From assembly GCA_018662365.1 (NCBI GenBank), contig JABJGH010000035.1, positions 87,040 through 151,039 on the forward strand: a stretch of DNA of 64,000 nucleotides. Direction: 5' to 3'. Positions 52,427 through 61,822 of this stretch are shown here, one piece after another; the stretch's first letter is position 1, and each line of letters opens with the position of its first letter. This stretch comes from Chloroflexota bacterium (GTDB taxonomy: Bacteria; Chloroflexota; Anaerolineae; Anaerolineales; UBA11579). The notes under the pieces were generated by a model, which had not been told where the DNA came from, made no database searches, and saw only the letters and a list, made by a program, of their open reading frames with translations. The position numbers and the translations under genes were made by a program.

Positions 52427-54133
52427 ATGTTTTCAAATTTACCTCAATCAGCCTTGGATGCGATGGATTGGTCTTGGGAAGACTATCGTGTTTTTTATGA
52501 CAACCTTGAAGAACGAGCGTTGAACACCGAAACGCTTGAGAAATGGATGCAAGATTGGAGTGCGCTGGAAAAATTGATCTATGAAGTCCTCTCCAGGATG
52601 GAAGTAAACACGGCGCTAGATACCGCAGACGAAAAAGCCGAAAAACAATACTTTTCTTTTTTGGAGGAAATCTATCCTCACGCTGAAACTGCTTCTCAAA
52701 AAGCAAAGGAAAAATACTTAGAAAGTGGTTTGCCTCTTGAAAACTTTTCAATTCAGCTTCGAAATATGAAAGCAGAGGCAAGTTTATATCGAGAAGAAAA
52801 CCTGCCCCTTTTATCTGAAGAAAAAAAACTGGGCAATGCCTATGACAAGGTTATTGGTGCACAGAGCATTCAATGGGAGGGCGAGGAGATCACGCTGCAA
52901 AAGCTCGCCCCAGTGTATCAAGATGAAGATCGAGCGAAACGTGAAAAAGCCTGGAAATTAGAAATGGGTCGCTGGCAGGTAGATCGCGGAGAGATCAATA
53001 CTATTTGGAAAGATTTCATGGACCTGCGCGGAAAAATCGCTAAAAACGCAGGTATGGATAATTATAGAACCTACCGATTCAGCGAAATGCTTCGTTTGGA
53101 CTATGGACCCCAGGACTGCTTAGATTTCGATGCAGCGATTGAAGAAGTGGTGGTTCCTGCCGCATCGAAAATTTATGAAAAAAGAAAGGAAAGACTTGGG
53201 TTGGATCAACTCCGTCCTTGGGATCTGAATATCGATACAACCGGACTTCCCCCCCTTCGTCCTTATCAAGAAGAATGGGAGTTTAAAGCAAAAGCCACCG
53301 CAATTTTTAACAAGGTAGATCCGGAACTTGGAAAATATTTTGAAATCATGCAGGAAGAAAATTTGCTCGATCTCACCAACCGAAAGGGAAAAGCGCCGGG
53401 TGCATTTTGTGTGGATTATCTTACAGCCAAGAGACCCTTCATATTTATGAACGCCGTTGGTTTACACGATGATGTGCAAACCCTGCTTCATGAGGTCGGC
53501 CATGGCTTCCATGTGTTTGAATCGATTCACCTTCCTTATCGGCAACAACTAGCCTACGGTGCCGAGATCGCGGAGGTTGCCTCTATGGGCATGGAATTGT
53601 TGGCATCTCCTTACCTCGCTAAAGAGCAGGGTGGTTTTTATACTGAGGCAGAAGCTGCCCGTGCAAGAATTGAACACCTAGAGGGAAGTCTCTTATTCTG
53701 GCCCTATATGGCCGTGGTAGATGCATTCCAGCATTGGGTCTATGAAAATCATGAGGCAGCAACCGACCCCGCAAAGTGTGATGCTGAATGGGCATCTCTG
53801 TGGGATCGGTATATGAAAGGCATTGATTACGCGGGGTTTGAAGAAATGAAAATGACCGGATGGCACCGTAAATTGCATATCTTCCAAGTGCCCTTTTATT
53901 ATGTGGACTACGGCTTAGCGCAATTAGGTGCGGTGCAGATCTGGGCGAACGCCATCGGAGACCAAGCCGGCGCGGTAAAGAGTTACCGAAATGCATTATC
54001 TTTGGGCGCAACCCGCTCATTGCCAGAGCTATTTGCCGTAGCAGGAGCAAAATTTGCTTTTGATGCAGATACCTTAGGTAAGGCGACAAAGTTGATGGCG
54101 GACACAATTGAAGAACTAGAAGCCGTTAGCTAG
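52427..54133 (+). CDS. M3-family oligoendopeptidase (PepF type)
   Basis: 568 residues. Zinc motif LLHEVGHGFH (His355-Glu-x-x-His359) with the third ligand in AYGAEIAEVASMGMELLA; GAFCVDYL and FQVPFYYVDYGLAQLGAVQIW are M3B/PepF signatures. Cytoplasmic peptidase of short peptides. The frame is open from 52385, but GGAAGGAG at 52409-52416 fits ATG 52427. Confidence 0.95.
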   Translation: MFSNLPQSALDAMDWSWEDYRVFYDNLEERALNTETLEKWMQDWSALEKLIYEVLSRMEVNTALDTADEKAEKQYFSFLEEIYPHAETASQKAKEKYLESGLPLENFSIQLRNMKAEASLYREENLPLLSEEKKLGNAYDKVIGAQSIQWEGEEITLQKLAPVYQDEDRAKREKAWKLEMGRWQVDRGEINTIWKDFMDLRGKIAKNAGMDNYRTYRFSEMLRLDYGPQDCLDFDAAIEEVVVPAASKIYEKRKERLGLDQLRPWDLNIDTTGLPPLRPYQEEWEFKAKATAIFNKVDPELGKYFEIMQEENLLDLTNRKGKAPGAFCVDYLTAKRPFIFMNAVGLHDDVQTLLHEVGHGFHVFESIHLPYRQQLAYGAEIAEVASMGMELLASPYLAKEQGGFYTEAEAARARIEHLEGSLLFWPYMAVVDAFQHWVYENHEAATDPAKCDAEWASLWDRYMKGIDYAGFEEMKMTGWHRKLHIFQVPFYYVDYGLAQLGAVQIWANAIGDQAGAVKSYRNALSLGATRSLPELFAVAGAKFAFDADTLGKATKLMADTIEELEAVS

Positions 54134-54149
54134 CAGAACATAATACATG

Positions 54150-54186
54150 AATCCCAGAGGAACCCTTTTCCTGTGGGATTTTTTTG
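54150..54186 (+). terminator. Terminator after the M3 peptidase
   Basis: AATCCCA/TGGGATT with inner AGG/CCT pairing and T7. Confidence 0.85.
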
Positions 54187-54283
54187 TTTAAACACAAAGG
54201 GTCAATCTAGCATGGGTTATATGAAAACCGAATAAAATCAAAGGAAGGTTCGTTTAAATAGTGTAAGGACAGGAAAAAAACCA

Positions 54284-54835
54284 ATGATGACTGCCACTGG
54301 GGAAGAATACGAACTGATCACTCGTTCGAAAAATGGTGATCGACAAGCTTTTGGGGATCTTGTCTCTCTTCACCAACAGGGCGTCATAAATGTGGTTTAT
54401 CGGATGAGCGGAGATAGAAATCATGCGGAGGACGCCGCCCAAGAAGCATTTGTGCGGGCATGGCAAAAACTTCCAAGTTATCGACCAGTAGGAAGTTTTA
54501 GAGGTTGGCTCTATCGAATTGCGACAAATATTGCGATTGATATGTTGCGCAGAGAAAAGCAAACAGAAGATGTCGATGATCATCTGATTAAAGACCCTTC
54601 TAGCGGAGTGGAAAAGAAAATCATGCAAAGGCAAAAAAGCGAGATCGTAAAAAAAGCAGTTTTGTCTCTGCCCACCGCAAGCCGTTCAGTTTTGGTTCTA
54701 CGAGAATATGAAAGTCTGTCCTATCAAGAAATTGCCGAAACTTTAGAAATTCCGATCGGAACAGTGATGTCTCGCTTAAATTATGCCCGAAAAACCCTTC
54801 GCTCAACCCTAGTAGAGCTGTTGGAGGAAGAATGA
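54284..54835 (+). CDS. RpoE-type ECF sigma factor
   Basis: 183 residues. Sigma-2 region FGDLVSLHQQGVINVVYRMSGDRNHAEDAAQEAFVRAWQKLPSY with FRGWLYRIATNIAIDMLRRE; sigma-4 region ALSLPTASRSVLVLREYESLSYQEIAETLEIPIGTVMSRLNYARKTL (as VLSLPTA). The gene overlaps the anti-sigma gene by the ATGA type junction (54832-54835), the usual sign of a sigma/anti-sigma pair. Possible starts are ATG 54284 and 54287; the ribosome site is AGG-poor. Confidence 0.97.
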   Translation: MMTATGEEYELITRSKNGDRQAFGDLVSLHQQGVINVVYRMSGDRNHAEDAAQEAFVRAWQKLPSYRPVGSFRGWLYRIATNIAIDMLRREKQTEDVDDHLIKDPSSGVEKKIMQRQKSEIVKKAVLSLPTASRSVLVLREYESLSYQEIAETLEIPIGTVMSRLNYARKTLRSTLVELLEEE

Positions 54836-55443
54836 GCAAACATATAGATGCCCAAATACAAGCTTATTTTGATGGCGAGTTAAACGGCAAAAATCGAAAA
54901 AAAGCCGAAGCCCACCTGAAAGACTGCGATAAATGCCAGCAGGGACTAAATGAGCTGAGCCATTTATCCTCAATTCTTCAAGCAGACCTAAAGATTTCGC
55001 AGAAGGCAAATTCGGACAAATTTGTTTCTCAGGTGATGTTGCGGCTACCACGAAAAGTTCGACAAACTTGGTGGCAAAAGTTTGGAAAGACAGCCTATAT
55101 GTTGATCCCTGCCTTATTATTGCTCGTCTTAATTTTCCACAGAACAACGAATTTTTCTAACAATTTGTTGCTTGGGGCAGACCTGTTAGGGATCGGCGAA
55201 GAAGAGATTTCCACATTGCTTAGCGCTCCTGTTCTTACAAATGTTGAAATCCCATTCCCATTGCCAACCTTAGACATGTTTGATGCTGGTGGATCGATGT
55301 GGCTTAGCCTTGGAAATATAAATGTTTTTGGAATTGATCTTTCGAACTCTTTTATATATCCCCTGATTTTTGGGTTATTGTCGATTAGTTGGATGATCGG
55401 TTGGTGGGTAACCCAAGAACAGAAACAAAAATTAAAAAATTAA
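54832..55443 (+). CDS. Anti-sigma factor with zf-HC2 domain
   Basis: 203 residues. N-terminal zinc-binding anti-sigma domain HIDAQIQAYFDGELNGKNRKKAEAHLKDCDKCQQGL (H-x3-C-x2-C). Membrane spans at about 88-104 and 175-196, so the sigma-binding domain is cytoplasmic and the segment between is outside. Release of the sigma factor by an envelope signal is expected from the family. Stop is 25 bp from the start of the next membrane protein, which may be part of the same unit. Confidence 0.93.
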   Translation: MSKHIDAQIQAYFDGELNGKNRKKAEAHLKDCDKCQQGLNELSHLSSILQADLKISQKANSDKFVSQVMLRLPRKVRQTWWQKFGKTAYMLIPALLLLVLIFHRTTNFSNNLLLGADLLGIGEEEISTLLSAPVLTNVEIPFPLPTLDMFDAGGSMWLSLGNINVFGIDLSNSFIYPLIFGLLSISWMIGWWVTQEQKQKLKN

Positions 55444-55468
55444 CAATCCTTTATTAATGGAGATGAAA

Positions 55469-56554
55469 ATGAAACATAAAAACGTATTAAAAAGAGCATG
55501 GGCCCTGCTTTGGGGCTACAAAGCCTTATGGATATTTGGCATTATTTTGGCCATTACCTCTGCCTCTTATAGCAGTCAATCAAACTTCCGATTTGGCGGT
55601 ACCGATAGAAATTCAGAAAGAGAAACCTTCGATTTTAATTCCGGTGATGATTTTGGTGCCTGGATAGAAGGGCAAATGGAAGACGCAGGAGACGAGTTTC
55701 AAAGATTGCGCGCTGGAGAAAATCTCACAGACCAAGAAAGAACCATTTTCAATGTCGTCCTAGCAGTATTTTGTGTCATTATTATTTTGATACCCTTCGC
55801 AAAAGCGTTTTACTATATCAGCGAAACGGCTCTGATCAAAATGGTAGATGAAGTAGAAGAAAGCGATAAAAAATATCGAATACGTGAGGGGTTTTCCTTA
55901 GGATGGTCTAAAGAAGCATGGAGACTATTTTTAGTGGATTTGGTGATCTTTCTCCCCTTGTTCGTTGTCACCCTTGCTAGTTTAGCCTTAGCTGCCTGGC
56001 CCCTGGTTGTTGGATTTTTTGGAAACGACCCCGGTAGTCCAAGAGTAATCGGCTTAATTACTGCCATTGGCCTATTCTTTGTATTTGTTTTACTTGCAGT
56101 AATCGTTGGGACGGTTCTCGGATTACTAAAACACTTCATCAGACGAAAAGTGGTATTGGAGAAAATGGGCGTATTTGAATCGATTCGTCAAGGTGCGCGT
56201 TTCGTGTGGAAGAACATAAAAGACGTTGGCCTGATGTGGTTGATCAATGTCGGTATTAACATCGCCTGGCCGATCGTGCTGATCCCCCTCGTTGCCTTAC
56301 TCTTTGGTTTAGGCGCAGTAGGCGGAGGATTAACAGCCTTATTAACCTCCCTGGTCAGTTCTGGATCCATCCCAGCAATTTCAATATTTGGCGGCGTGGT
56401 CTTTCTCGTGATCATGTCCATCCCCCTATTCTTTGTGGGTGGGCTCAAAGCGACTTACCTGTCCACAGCTTGGACGCTTACGTATCGCGAATTGGCAACT
56501 TTGGAAACCTTAGAGGCACCCCAAATTGCTGAAGAAGCGTCAGAAGACGAATAA
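55469..56554 (+). CDS. Polytopic membrane protein next to the ECF pair
   Basis: About 361 residues. First span ALWIFGIILAITSASYS, an acidic outer/loop segment (40-90), then five to six spans with Gly-rich helices; RREALEKMGVFESIRQGARFVWKN-like loop (as RRKVVLEKMGV) and a final short acidic tail. It resembles DUF7544/DUF975-like membrane proteins but no family is certain. ATGs at 55457 and 55463 are in frame; GGAG at 55458-55461 favours 55469. Confidence 0.65.
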   Translation: MKHKNVLKRAWALLWGYKALWIFGIILAITSASYSSQSNFRFGGTDRNSERETFDFNSGDDFGAWIEGQMEDAGDEFQRLRAGENLTDQERTIFNVVLAVFCVIIILIPFAKAFYYISETALIKMVDEVEESDKKYRIREGFSLGWSKEAWRLFLVDLVIFLPLFVVTLASLALAAWPLVVGFFGNDPGSPRVIGLITAIGLFFVFVLLAVIVGTVLGLLKHFIRRKVVLEKMGVFESIRQGARFVWKNIKDVGLMWLINVGINIAWPIVLIPLVALLFGLGAVGGGLTALLTSLVSSGSIPAISIFGGVVFLVIMSIPLFFVGGLKATYLSTAWTLTYRELATLETLEAPQIAEEASEDE

Positions 56555-56590
56555 GTGGTTCAATACAAATAGTAAGACTAGATAAAATTA

Positions 56591-56622
56591 AAAGAGCGGC
56601 CAGATTAGGTCGCTCTTTTTTT
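56591..56622. terminator. Bidirectional terminator
   Basis: AAAGAGCG/CGCTCTTT stem with T-run on the plus side and A-run on the other; it sits between converging genes. Confidence 0.85.
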
Positions 56623-56641
56623 ATTTTTAACATCTAACAAG

Positions 56642-57052
56642 CTATCTGTTTAACCAATTTCCAACTACTAATTCTAAGCCGGTTGGCCGCGCTCGGAAGC
56701 CTAATTTTTTATAAAAAGCCACCGAATCATCCGTAAATAGATATACGTGCTGACCGGCTAATTTTTCTAATAGCTTTTCCATCATTCGGCTTGCAATCCC
56801 CCTGTTGCGGTATTCCGAATCGGTCCAGGTGTCGACAATATAAGCATTGCAAACACCATCAGATAGCACGCGCACTTTCCCAACAATCCTATCTCCCTCC
56901 ACCGCAAAACAAATCGCATAGCTGTTTTTAAAGGATAGTTCTAGCTCTTCAGCGGTTCTTCCATTGTCAAAAGTGTCCTGTTTCAACCGGGATTTAAGTT
57001 TTTTCCAGTCAATACCTGTTAGATTTGTTTTATATTCGACCATCATTGCCAT
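56642..57052 (-). CDS. GNAT-family N-acetyltransferase
   Basis: 136 residues. Acetyl-CoA motif A region: YIVDTWTDSEYRNRGIASRMMEKLLEKLAGQHVYLFTDD, with RNRGIA as the pyrophosphate loop, and FYKKLGFRAR as motif B. N-terminal SFKNSYAICFAVEGDRIVGKVRVLSDG is the substrate side. Acceptor not known. GGAG lies 5-6 nt before the ATG at 57052. Confidence 0.9.
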   Translation of the reverse strand: MAMMVEYKTNLTGIDWKKLKSRLKQDTFDNGRTAEELELSFKNSYAICFAVEGDRIVGKVRVLSDGVCNAYIVDTWTDSEYRNRGIASRMMEKLLEKLAGQHVYLFTDDSVAFYKKLGFRARPTGLELVVGNWLNR

Positions 57053-57206
57053 TCTCCGAATAAGGTTGTGATTAAAAAGTTTACTCCAAATAGAGCATCT
57101 TAGTGTATGATGAATTTAATTAAGGTGAAAGGTCAATAAAAGGACTATCTGCAGATAATAAAAAGTTAGTTTCACATTAAGACATATAGAGATAAAGAGG
57201 CTGCCT

Positions 57207-57797
57207 ATGTTTCATGATATTCCCAAAGAAATTCTGGACCAAATGAAGGTGTTGGAAGAATTAGACGCGCAAGATCGGCAGGATGGCACCAACCAAATAA
57301 CGCGTCTTCGCCAGATCCCACCAGAGACCGGAAAATTCATTGCGATCCAGGCGGCATCTGTGCCCGAAGGTGCCTGGGTAGAAATTGGAACCAGCGCAGG
57401 ATATTCGGCACTATGGATTTCTCTTGCAGCTAAATTAAAAAAAGAAAAACTCTTTACCTACGAGTTACTTCAAGATAAGGTGGCCCTGGCTAAAAACACT
57501 TTCAAGCAAACCAAAGTCACAGAAGTTGTGGAACTTGTTCATGGGGATGCCCGGGGTCACGTAGGCCATTATGAGGAAATAGCGTTTGCCTTTCTTGATT
57601 CCGAAAAAGAAATGTATGAAGAATTTTACGATCTGATCGTGCCCTTGCTTGTGCCCGGAGGTCTATTAATTGCAGATAATTTTCTCAGTCATGAAGAATA
57701 TTTGGCACCGCTCAAAGCGAAGGCAGAAGGGGACGAAAGAATTGACAGTGTAATAGTACCCATTGGCAGAGGGTTGTTGTTATCCCGGAAGGTATAA
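57207..57797 (+). CDS. O-methyltransferase, family 3 (COMT-like)
   Basis: 196 residues. Motif I WVEIGTSAGYSALWISLAAKL, metal/SAM Asp region FAFLDSEKEMYEEFYDLIVPLLVPGGLLIADNFLSH typical of Mg-dependent O-methyltransferases. Acceptor unknown. It lies 30 bp before the nucleotidyltransferase gene and may be cotranscribed. Confidence 0.9.
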   Translation: MFHDIPKEILDQMKVLEELDAQDRQDGTNQITRLRQIPPETGKFIAIQAASVPEGAWVEIGTSAGYSALWISLAAKLKKEKLFTYELLQDKVALAKNTFKQTKVTEVVELVHGDARGHVGHYEEIAFAFLDSEKEMYEEFYDLIVPLLVPGGLLIADNFLSHEEYLAPLKAKAEGDERIDSVIVPIGRGLLLSRKV

Positions 57798-57827
57798 TTA
57801 AAGAAATAAATTTAGGAGAACCCTCTT

Positions 57828-58841
57828 TTGTCTGAAAACAAATTAAACATTATTATTCCTATGGCGGGCTATGGAAAGCGTTTACGCCCCCATACTTGGA
57901 GCAAGCCCAAACCCTTAGTCAGCGCGGCGGGGAAAGCGGTGCTAGGGCATGTGTTGGATCTGGTAGGCTCCTTTGCAAATCCAGAAGATACCGAAATTTC
58001 CTTTATTATCGGCTACCAGGGTGATCAAGTAAGGCCATATATGGAGGAACACTACCCCAAGATCAAAACCTATTATTTCGAACAAAAAGAGATGAAAGGC
58101 CAATCTCATGCCATTGCGATGGCCAAAGAACATCTAACAGGCCCAACGCTGATCTTATTCGTGGACACCATTGTCGACTCCGACTTCTCCTTTCTGAAGG
58201 ATGAGGAAGCAGATGCGGTGATCTGGGTGAAAGAGGTAAAAGATCCGCGCCGCTTTGGCGTAGTGGCCGTGAATGAAGAAGGTTTTGTGCAGGGACTGAT
58301 TGAAAAGCCCGAGTCAATGGACAATCGCTTGGCAATTGTCGGGTATTACTATTTTGCTAAAGGGGAAGAGCTATTGGCGGCGATTGATCAACAGATCAAA
58401 GAGGAATTGATCACTAAAGGGGAGTATTTCTTGGCTGATGCGATGCATCTCATGATTAAACAAGGATTAAAAATGAGACCCGAAACTGTAAATGTTTGGC
58501 AGGACGCTGGCTTACCAGACGCGGTGCTCGAAACCAACCGCTATTTGCTCGGTACTGGAAAAGACAACACGAAGGATATTGTCTTGTCGTCCACAGTCGA
58601 AATTCACCCCCCTGTATATATTCACCCTTCGGCACAAATCGAAAACGCCACGATTGGTCCAAATGTTTCCATTGGACCAGGCTGTATTATCGCTAACAGC
58701 CAGATTAAAGAAACCATCCTGGAAAAGGATGTCGAAATAAAAGACGCCAATCTACACGAATCGATCATTGGGGAACGAGCCAAGATTTCCGGTGTTTCAG
58801 GATCAATGAATATCGGGGACGATGCCACTGTAGTGAAATAA
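57828..58841 (+). CDS. Sugar-phosphate nucleotidyltransferase with hexapeptide domain (UUG start)
   Basis: 337 residues. NTP-transferase signature IIPMAGYGKRLRPHTWSKPKPLV at the N-terminus, catalytic Asp in LILFVDTIVDSDF, product-binding VIEKPE-type LIEKPESMDN and YYYFAKGEELL. From about 265 a left-handed beta-helix of hexapeptide repeats (IHPPVYIHPSAQIENATIGPNVSIGPGCIIANSQI). It makes an NDP-sugar for envelope glycans; the exact sugar is not assignable. TTG start after TTAGGAGA. Confidence 0.92.
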   Translation: MSENKLNIIIPMAGYGKRLRPHTWSKPKPLVSAAGKAVLGHVLDLVGSFANPEDTEISFIIGYQGDQVRPYMEEHYPKIKTYYFEQKEMKGQSHAIAMAKEHLTGPTLILFVDTIVDSDFSFLKDEEADAVIWVKEVKDPRRFGVVAVNEEGFVQGLIEKPESMDNRLAIVGYYYFAKGEELLAAIDQQIKEELITKGEYFLADAMHLMIKQGLKMRPETVNVWQDAGLPDAVLETNRYLLGTGKDNTKDIVLSSTVEIHPPVYIHPSAQIENATIGPNVSIGPGCIIANSQIKETILEKDVEIKDANLHESIIGERAKISGVSGSMNIGDDATVVK

Positions 58842-58854
58842 TCCATTAAATATT

Positions 58855-58892
58855 AAAGCCCGGTCATTTCTTTTCTGGCCGGGCTTTTTGTT
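58855..58892. terminator. Bidirectional terminator
   Basis: AAAGCCCGG/CCGGGCTTT stem with T5 and T4 runs, between converging genes. Confidence 0.93.
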
Positions 58893-58899
58893 TTAAGAT

Positions 58900-59865
58900 T
58901 TAATTTTTGATAAATGAAAGAGCTTTGTCCAAAACCACCTCGAAGTTTTCAGGATACTGATGGCCCAGCCCTGGAAATGTTTGTAGATCAGTGGGTATGC
59001 CACGCTTATTTAGTTTTTCTACTAATTCACGTATAGCATTTTGAGGAATCGTCTTATCTTCCAACCCCATTAAAACCACCCCTCTCAAACCCGTGTCTTT
59101 TGCAATTTCAATGAGATCATCCCACCTTGAGAGATCGTTCATGTAGGGTCCGCCTGGCCCAAGAAGTATAAAGCCCTGGGAATTGAGTTTGACGTTTAAG
59201 GCTAAAGCCAAAGCAATTTCAGCGCCCATCGAAAAACCTGCAATTACCGTGTTTTGGGTGTCTAAGGAATATTGTTTGCTCAGCCCGTTATATTTTTCCA
59301 AGACTTCATTCTCGGCCATTTCATGCGCGGTCCAAGAATAATTCTCTGACCAATATACTTGGCTGCTTTGGGGAAGCGCAACTAACCAGCCCTTTTTAGA
59401 AAGCGGATGCCAATGCGATAAATTCGCCTGTGCATTATCTCTGTTGCCATGTAAAAACACTAAATTTGGACAACCCGATTCTTGGCCCGGGCCACACATG
59501 TTTTCAGGGCGAACGACCAAAAGGGGTAGTTTTTCGAGAGGATCTGAAATCTGCATCTTCAACGAAATGCCCGCCAACCGCTCGAATTCGGGGTCTTTTT
59601 GTAATGCGTCCAAAGAGGGGCTCTCGCGCAACAAGGCTTCTGAATACCAAATCCCAGAAGACAACAAAGCCTCTAATATCTGGTTTGCTTGTGGCAAGGC
59701 GTTCATCCTTGCTGCGAAACAAATACGCCAATATGTGAGTAGTGGAAAATTGTTTGGGAATTCTTTTAATTGCTTGCTTGCCAATGCCAAGCCCTCGGCA
59801 TAGGTCTTATTATTAAAATGTTTTTGGATTTCTAATCCCAGCGCATCGATCGTGATTTCTGTCAT
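58900..59865 (-). CDS. Alpha/beta hydrolase with helical N-terminal extension
   Basis: 321 residues. Residues 1-100 are helical, TPR-like (EIQKHFNNKTYAEGLALASKQLKEFPNNFPLLTYW). The hydrolase domain has VFLHGNRDNAQ, nucleophile elbow VIAGFSMGAEIAL, Asp in VVLMGLEDKTIPQNA and His in PGLGHQYPENF, resembling phospholipase/carboxylesterase (Abhydrolase_2). No signal peptide. The substrate is unknown; the TPR-like head is unusual. AAGGAGAA lies 6-7 nt before the ATG. Confidence 0.88.
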   Translation of the reverse strand: MTEITIDALGLEIQKHFNNKTYAEGLALASKQLKEFPNNFPLLTYWRICFAARMNALPQANQILEALLSSGIWYSEALLRESPSLDALQKDPEFERLAGISLKMQISDPLEKLPLLVVRPENMCGPGQESGCPNLVFLHGNRDNAQANLSHWHPLSKKGWLVALPQSSQVYWSENYSWTAHEMAENEVLEKYNGLSKQYSLDTQNTVIAGFSMGAEIALALALNVKLNSQGFILLGPGGPYMNDLSRWDDLIEIAKDTGLRGVVLMGLEDKTIPQNAIRELVEKLNKRGIPTDLQTFPGLGHQYPENFEVVLDKALSFIKN

Positions 59866-60028
59866 TCTTTTCTCCTTGGTTCATAATCCTAAACCAATAC
59901 TTAGATTTCCTCAAGCATCGTGAGGGAGGATAAAAACACACAAAACAGAGAATTAAAAATTTTGTGGTAAGCTTAAATTACTGCAGAAAAAACAGGCAGA
60001 ATTATGAGAATAAGGAACTTTTTCTGAT

Positions 60029-60685
60029 ATGTATATAGCTGTTGAGGGCGTGATCGGGGTTGGGAAAACCACACTAGCAAGATTGCTTATGGACCGCTTT
60101 GAAGCAGAGGTTCAATTGGAAGTTTTTGAAGAAAACCCATTTTTAGCAGACTTCTATTCAGACAGAAATCGGTATGCGTTTCAAACCCAGATTTTCTTTT
60201 TGCTTAGCCGATATCATCAGCAACGCCGATCTGTGAACGATATGATCGAATCTGAAAAAAACTTGATCACCGACTATACCTTTGCCAAAGATTCCTTATT
60301 TGCGCAGATTAATTTAGAGGGTGACGAACTAGAAATGTATTTCAAAGTTCACGAAGCGCTAGGAGAAAAGGTAAGGCTCCCTGATTTGATCATTTATCTC
60401 ACCGCCGATATTGATGTGGTGATGCAGCGTATCGCCACTCGAGATCGTAGTTATGAGCGCAATATGGAAACAGCATATATTGAATCCTTAACCAAGACCT
60501 ATAACGATCATTATCAGTTTCATTACCAGGGGCCGCCCGTGCTCACAATTGATACCACAGACCTTAATTTCATTAAACATGAAACAGACCTCGATCTAAT
60601 CGAAACACAAGTTCGAGATGCCTTTAAGAATATGCTCCAGCAATCTGAGCTGCCAATGAACATTGATCAGAATGTTGGTAATTAA
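60029..60685 (+). CDS. Deoxynucleoside kinase
   Basis: 218 residues. P-loop VEGVIGVGKTTLARLL (6-21), EENPFLADFYSDRNRYAFQTQIFFLLSRYHQQ, ITDYTFAKDSLFA with the catalytic DRS/DYT motif, and the lid ATRDRSYERNM. This is the bacterial dGK/dAK-type pattern for nucleoside salvage. AAGGA before ATG. The nucleotidyltransferase-domain gene starts 13 bp downstream. Confidence 0.94.
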   Translation: MYIAVEGVIGVGKTTLARLLMDRFEAEVQLEVFEENPFLADFYSDRNRYAFQTQIFFLLSRYHQQRRSVNDMIESEKNLITDYTFAKDSLFAQINLEGDELEMYFKVHEALGEKVRLPDLIIYLTADIDVVMQRIATRDRSYERNMETAYIESLTKTYNDHYQFHYQGPPVLTIDTTDLNFIKHETDLDLIETQVRDAFKNMLQQSELPMNIDQNVGN

Positions 60686-60697
60686 CGGGGAGAAACC

Positions 60698-61699
60698 ATG
60701 CGGGTAACCAAAGAACTTTTGATAAAAAACGCTGAAGAGGTTGTTCGATCTCAAGCAGACGCAGACTCTAGTTTGGTGGCCGCCTACCTTACTGGGTCAT
60801 TACTAACCGAGTCCCCCCTCTTAGGGAACACCACAGATATTGACTTGGTGTTTGTTCATGCGGGGTTAACTGAGGAAAGAGAGTTTCTGCGACTCACAGA
60901 AGATATCCATCTCGATATTCAACATTACCCTAAAAATGTATTTGAACCAGCAAGGAACCTAAGGGCGGATCCTTGGTTGGGCACATCCATTTTTAATGCG
61001 AAACCGATCTATGACCCAGATCATTTCATTGATTTTATTCAAGCAAGTGTAAGGGGCATGTATCATCTGCCAGAAAATATCTTGGCTCGGGTAGAACCCT
61101 TCCTCGTGGCTGCCCGTCAAACTTGGATGAACCACCATAATTCCCCCGGAGAAATGGGACCCAAACAGACCGTTGCCCTGTTGAAGGCATTAGAAAATAT
61201 CGCAAATGGTCTATCTTGTTTGACCACTGGCCCATTATCTGAAAGGCGCTTTCTGGCCCAATTTCAACAGATGGCCGGCGTACTTGAGTTACCCGGACTA
61301 TTTGCGGGCATACTGGGCTTGTTGGGCGTAAACGAGGTGGACAAGAAAGAAATGAGCGCTTGGTTGCCACTTTGGGAAAAAGCCTACGATAAAGTTACTG
61401 AGCAAGAAAAAGAATCTCCTGAAGGACATCCCCATCGAAAAGCCTATTATCAAAAAGCCATTCAGGCAATGTTGGAGGATCAACAATACTACTTGGCTGC
61501 CTGGCCGCTATTGAATTCTTGGACAAAGCTGATTATGGAACTACATACCGGAGATCCCCGTAGAGCAGAATGGCAACAGGTGTTTGAGTCCCTAAACTTA
61601 ACCGGAGCGGGTTATTCAGACAGAATGGCTGGTCTGGATGCTTTTTTGGACCGAACTGAAGAATATTTTGATTCCTGGAAAGAGAAACAAGGATTGTAA
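60698..61699 (+). CDS. Nucleotidyltransferase-domain protein, operonic with the kinase
   Basis: 333 residues. The N-terminal pol-beta-like motif AAYLTGSLLTESPLLGNTTDIDLVFVH (GS then Asp-x-Asp) is followed by a second acidic strand LDIQHYP. The remaining 230 residues are helical, without recognised domain. The fold suggests transfer of a nucleotide to a small molecule or protein. GGGGAG before ATG. Its pairing with a deoxynucleoside kinase is notable. Confidence 0.75.
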   Translation: MRVTKELLIKNAEEVVRSQADADSSLVAAYLTGSLLTESPLLGNTTDIDLVFVHAGLTEEREFLRLTEDIHLDIQHYPKNVFEPARNLRADPWLGTSIFNAKPIYDPDHFIDFIQASVRGMYHLPENILARVEPFLVAARQTWMNHHNSPGEMGPKQTVALLKALENIANGLSCLTTGPLSERRFLAQFQQMAGVLELPGLFAGILGLLGVNEVDKKEMSAWLPLWEKAYDKVTEQEKESPEGHPHRKAYYQKAIQAMLEDQQYYLAAWPLLNSWTKLIMELHTGDPRRAEWQQVFESLNLTGAGYSDRMAGLDAFLDRTEEYFDSWKEKQGL

Positions 61700-61776
61700 A
61701 CGCCAACCAAAGCGCAATAAAAATTGCAGAATAGGCGGGGTTTGCAATTGGGTGTGTCAGAACAACTATTTAAATT

Positions 61777-61812
61777 AAAACAGCCCTCTGTATAATAGGG
61801 GGCTGTTTTTGA
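61777..61812. terminator. Terminator between converging genes
   Basis: AAAACAGCCC/GGGCTGTTTT stem, T5. Confidence 0.9.
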
Positions 61813-61822
61813 TGTGTTTGCA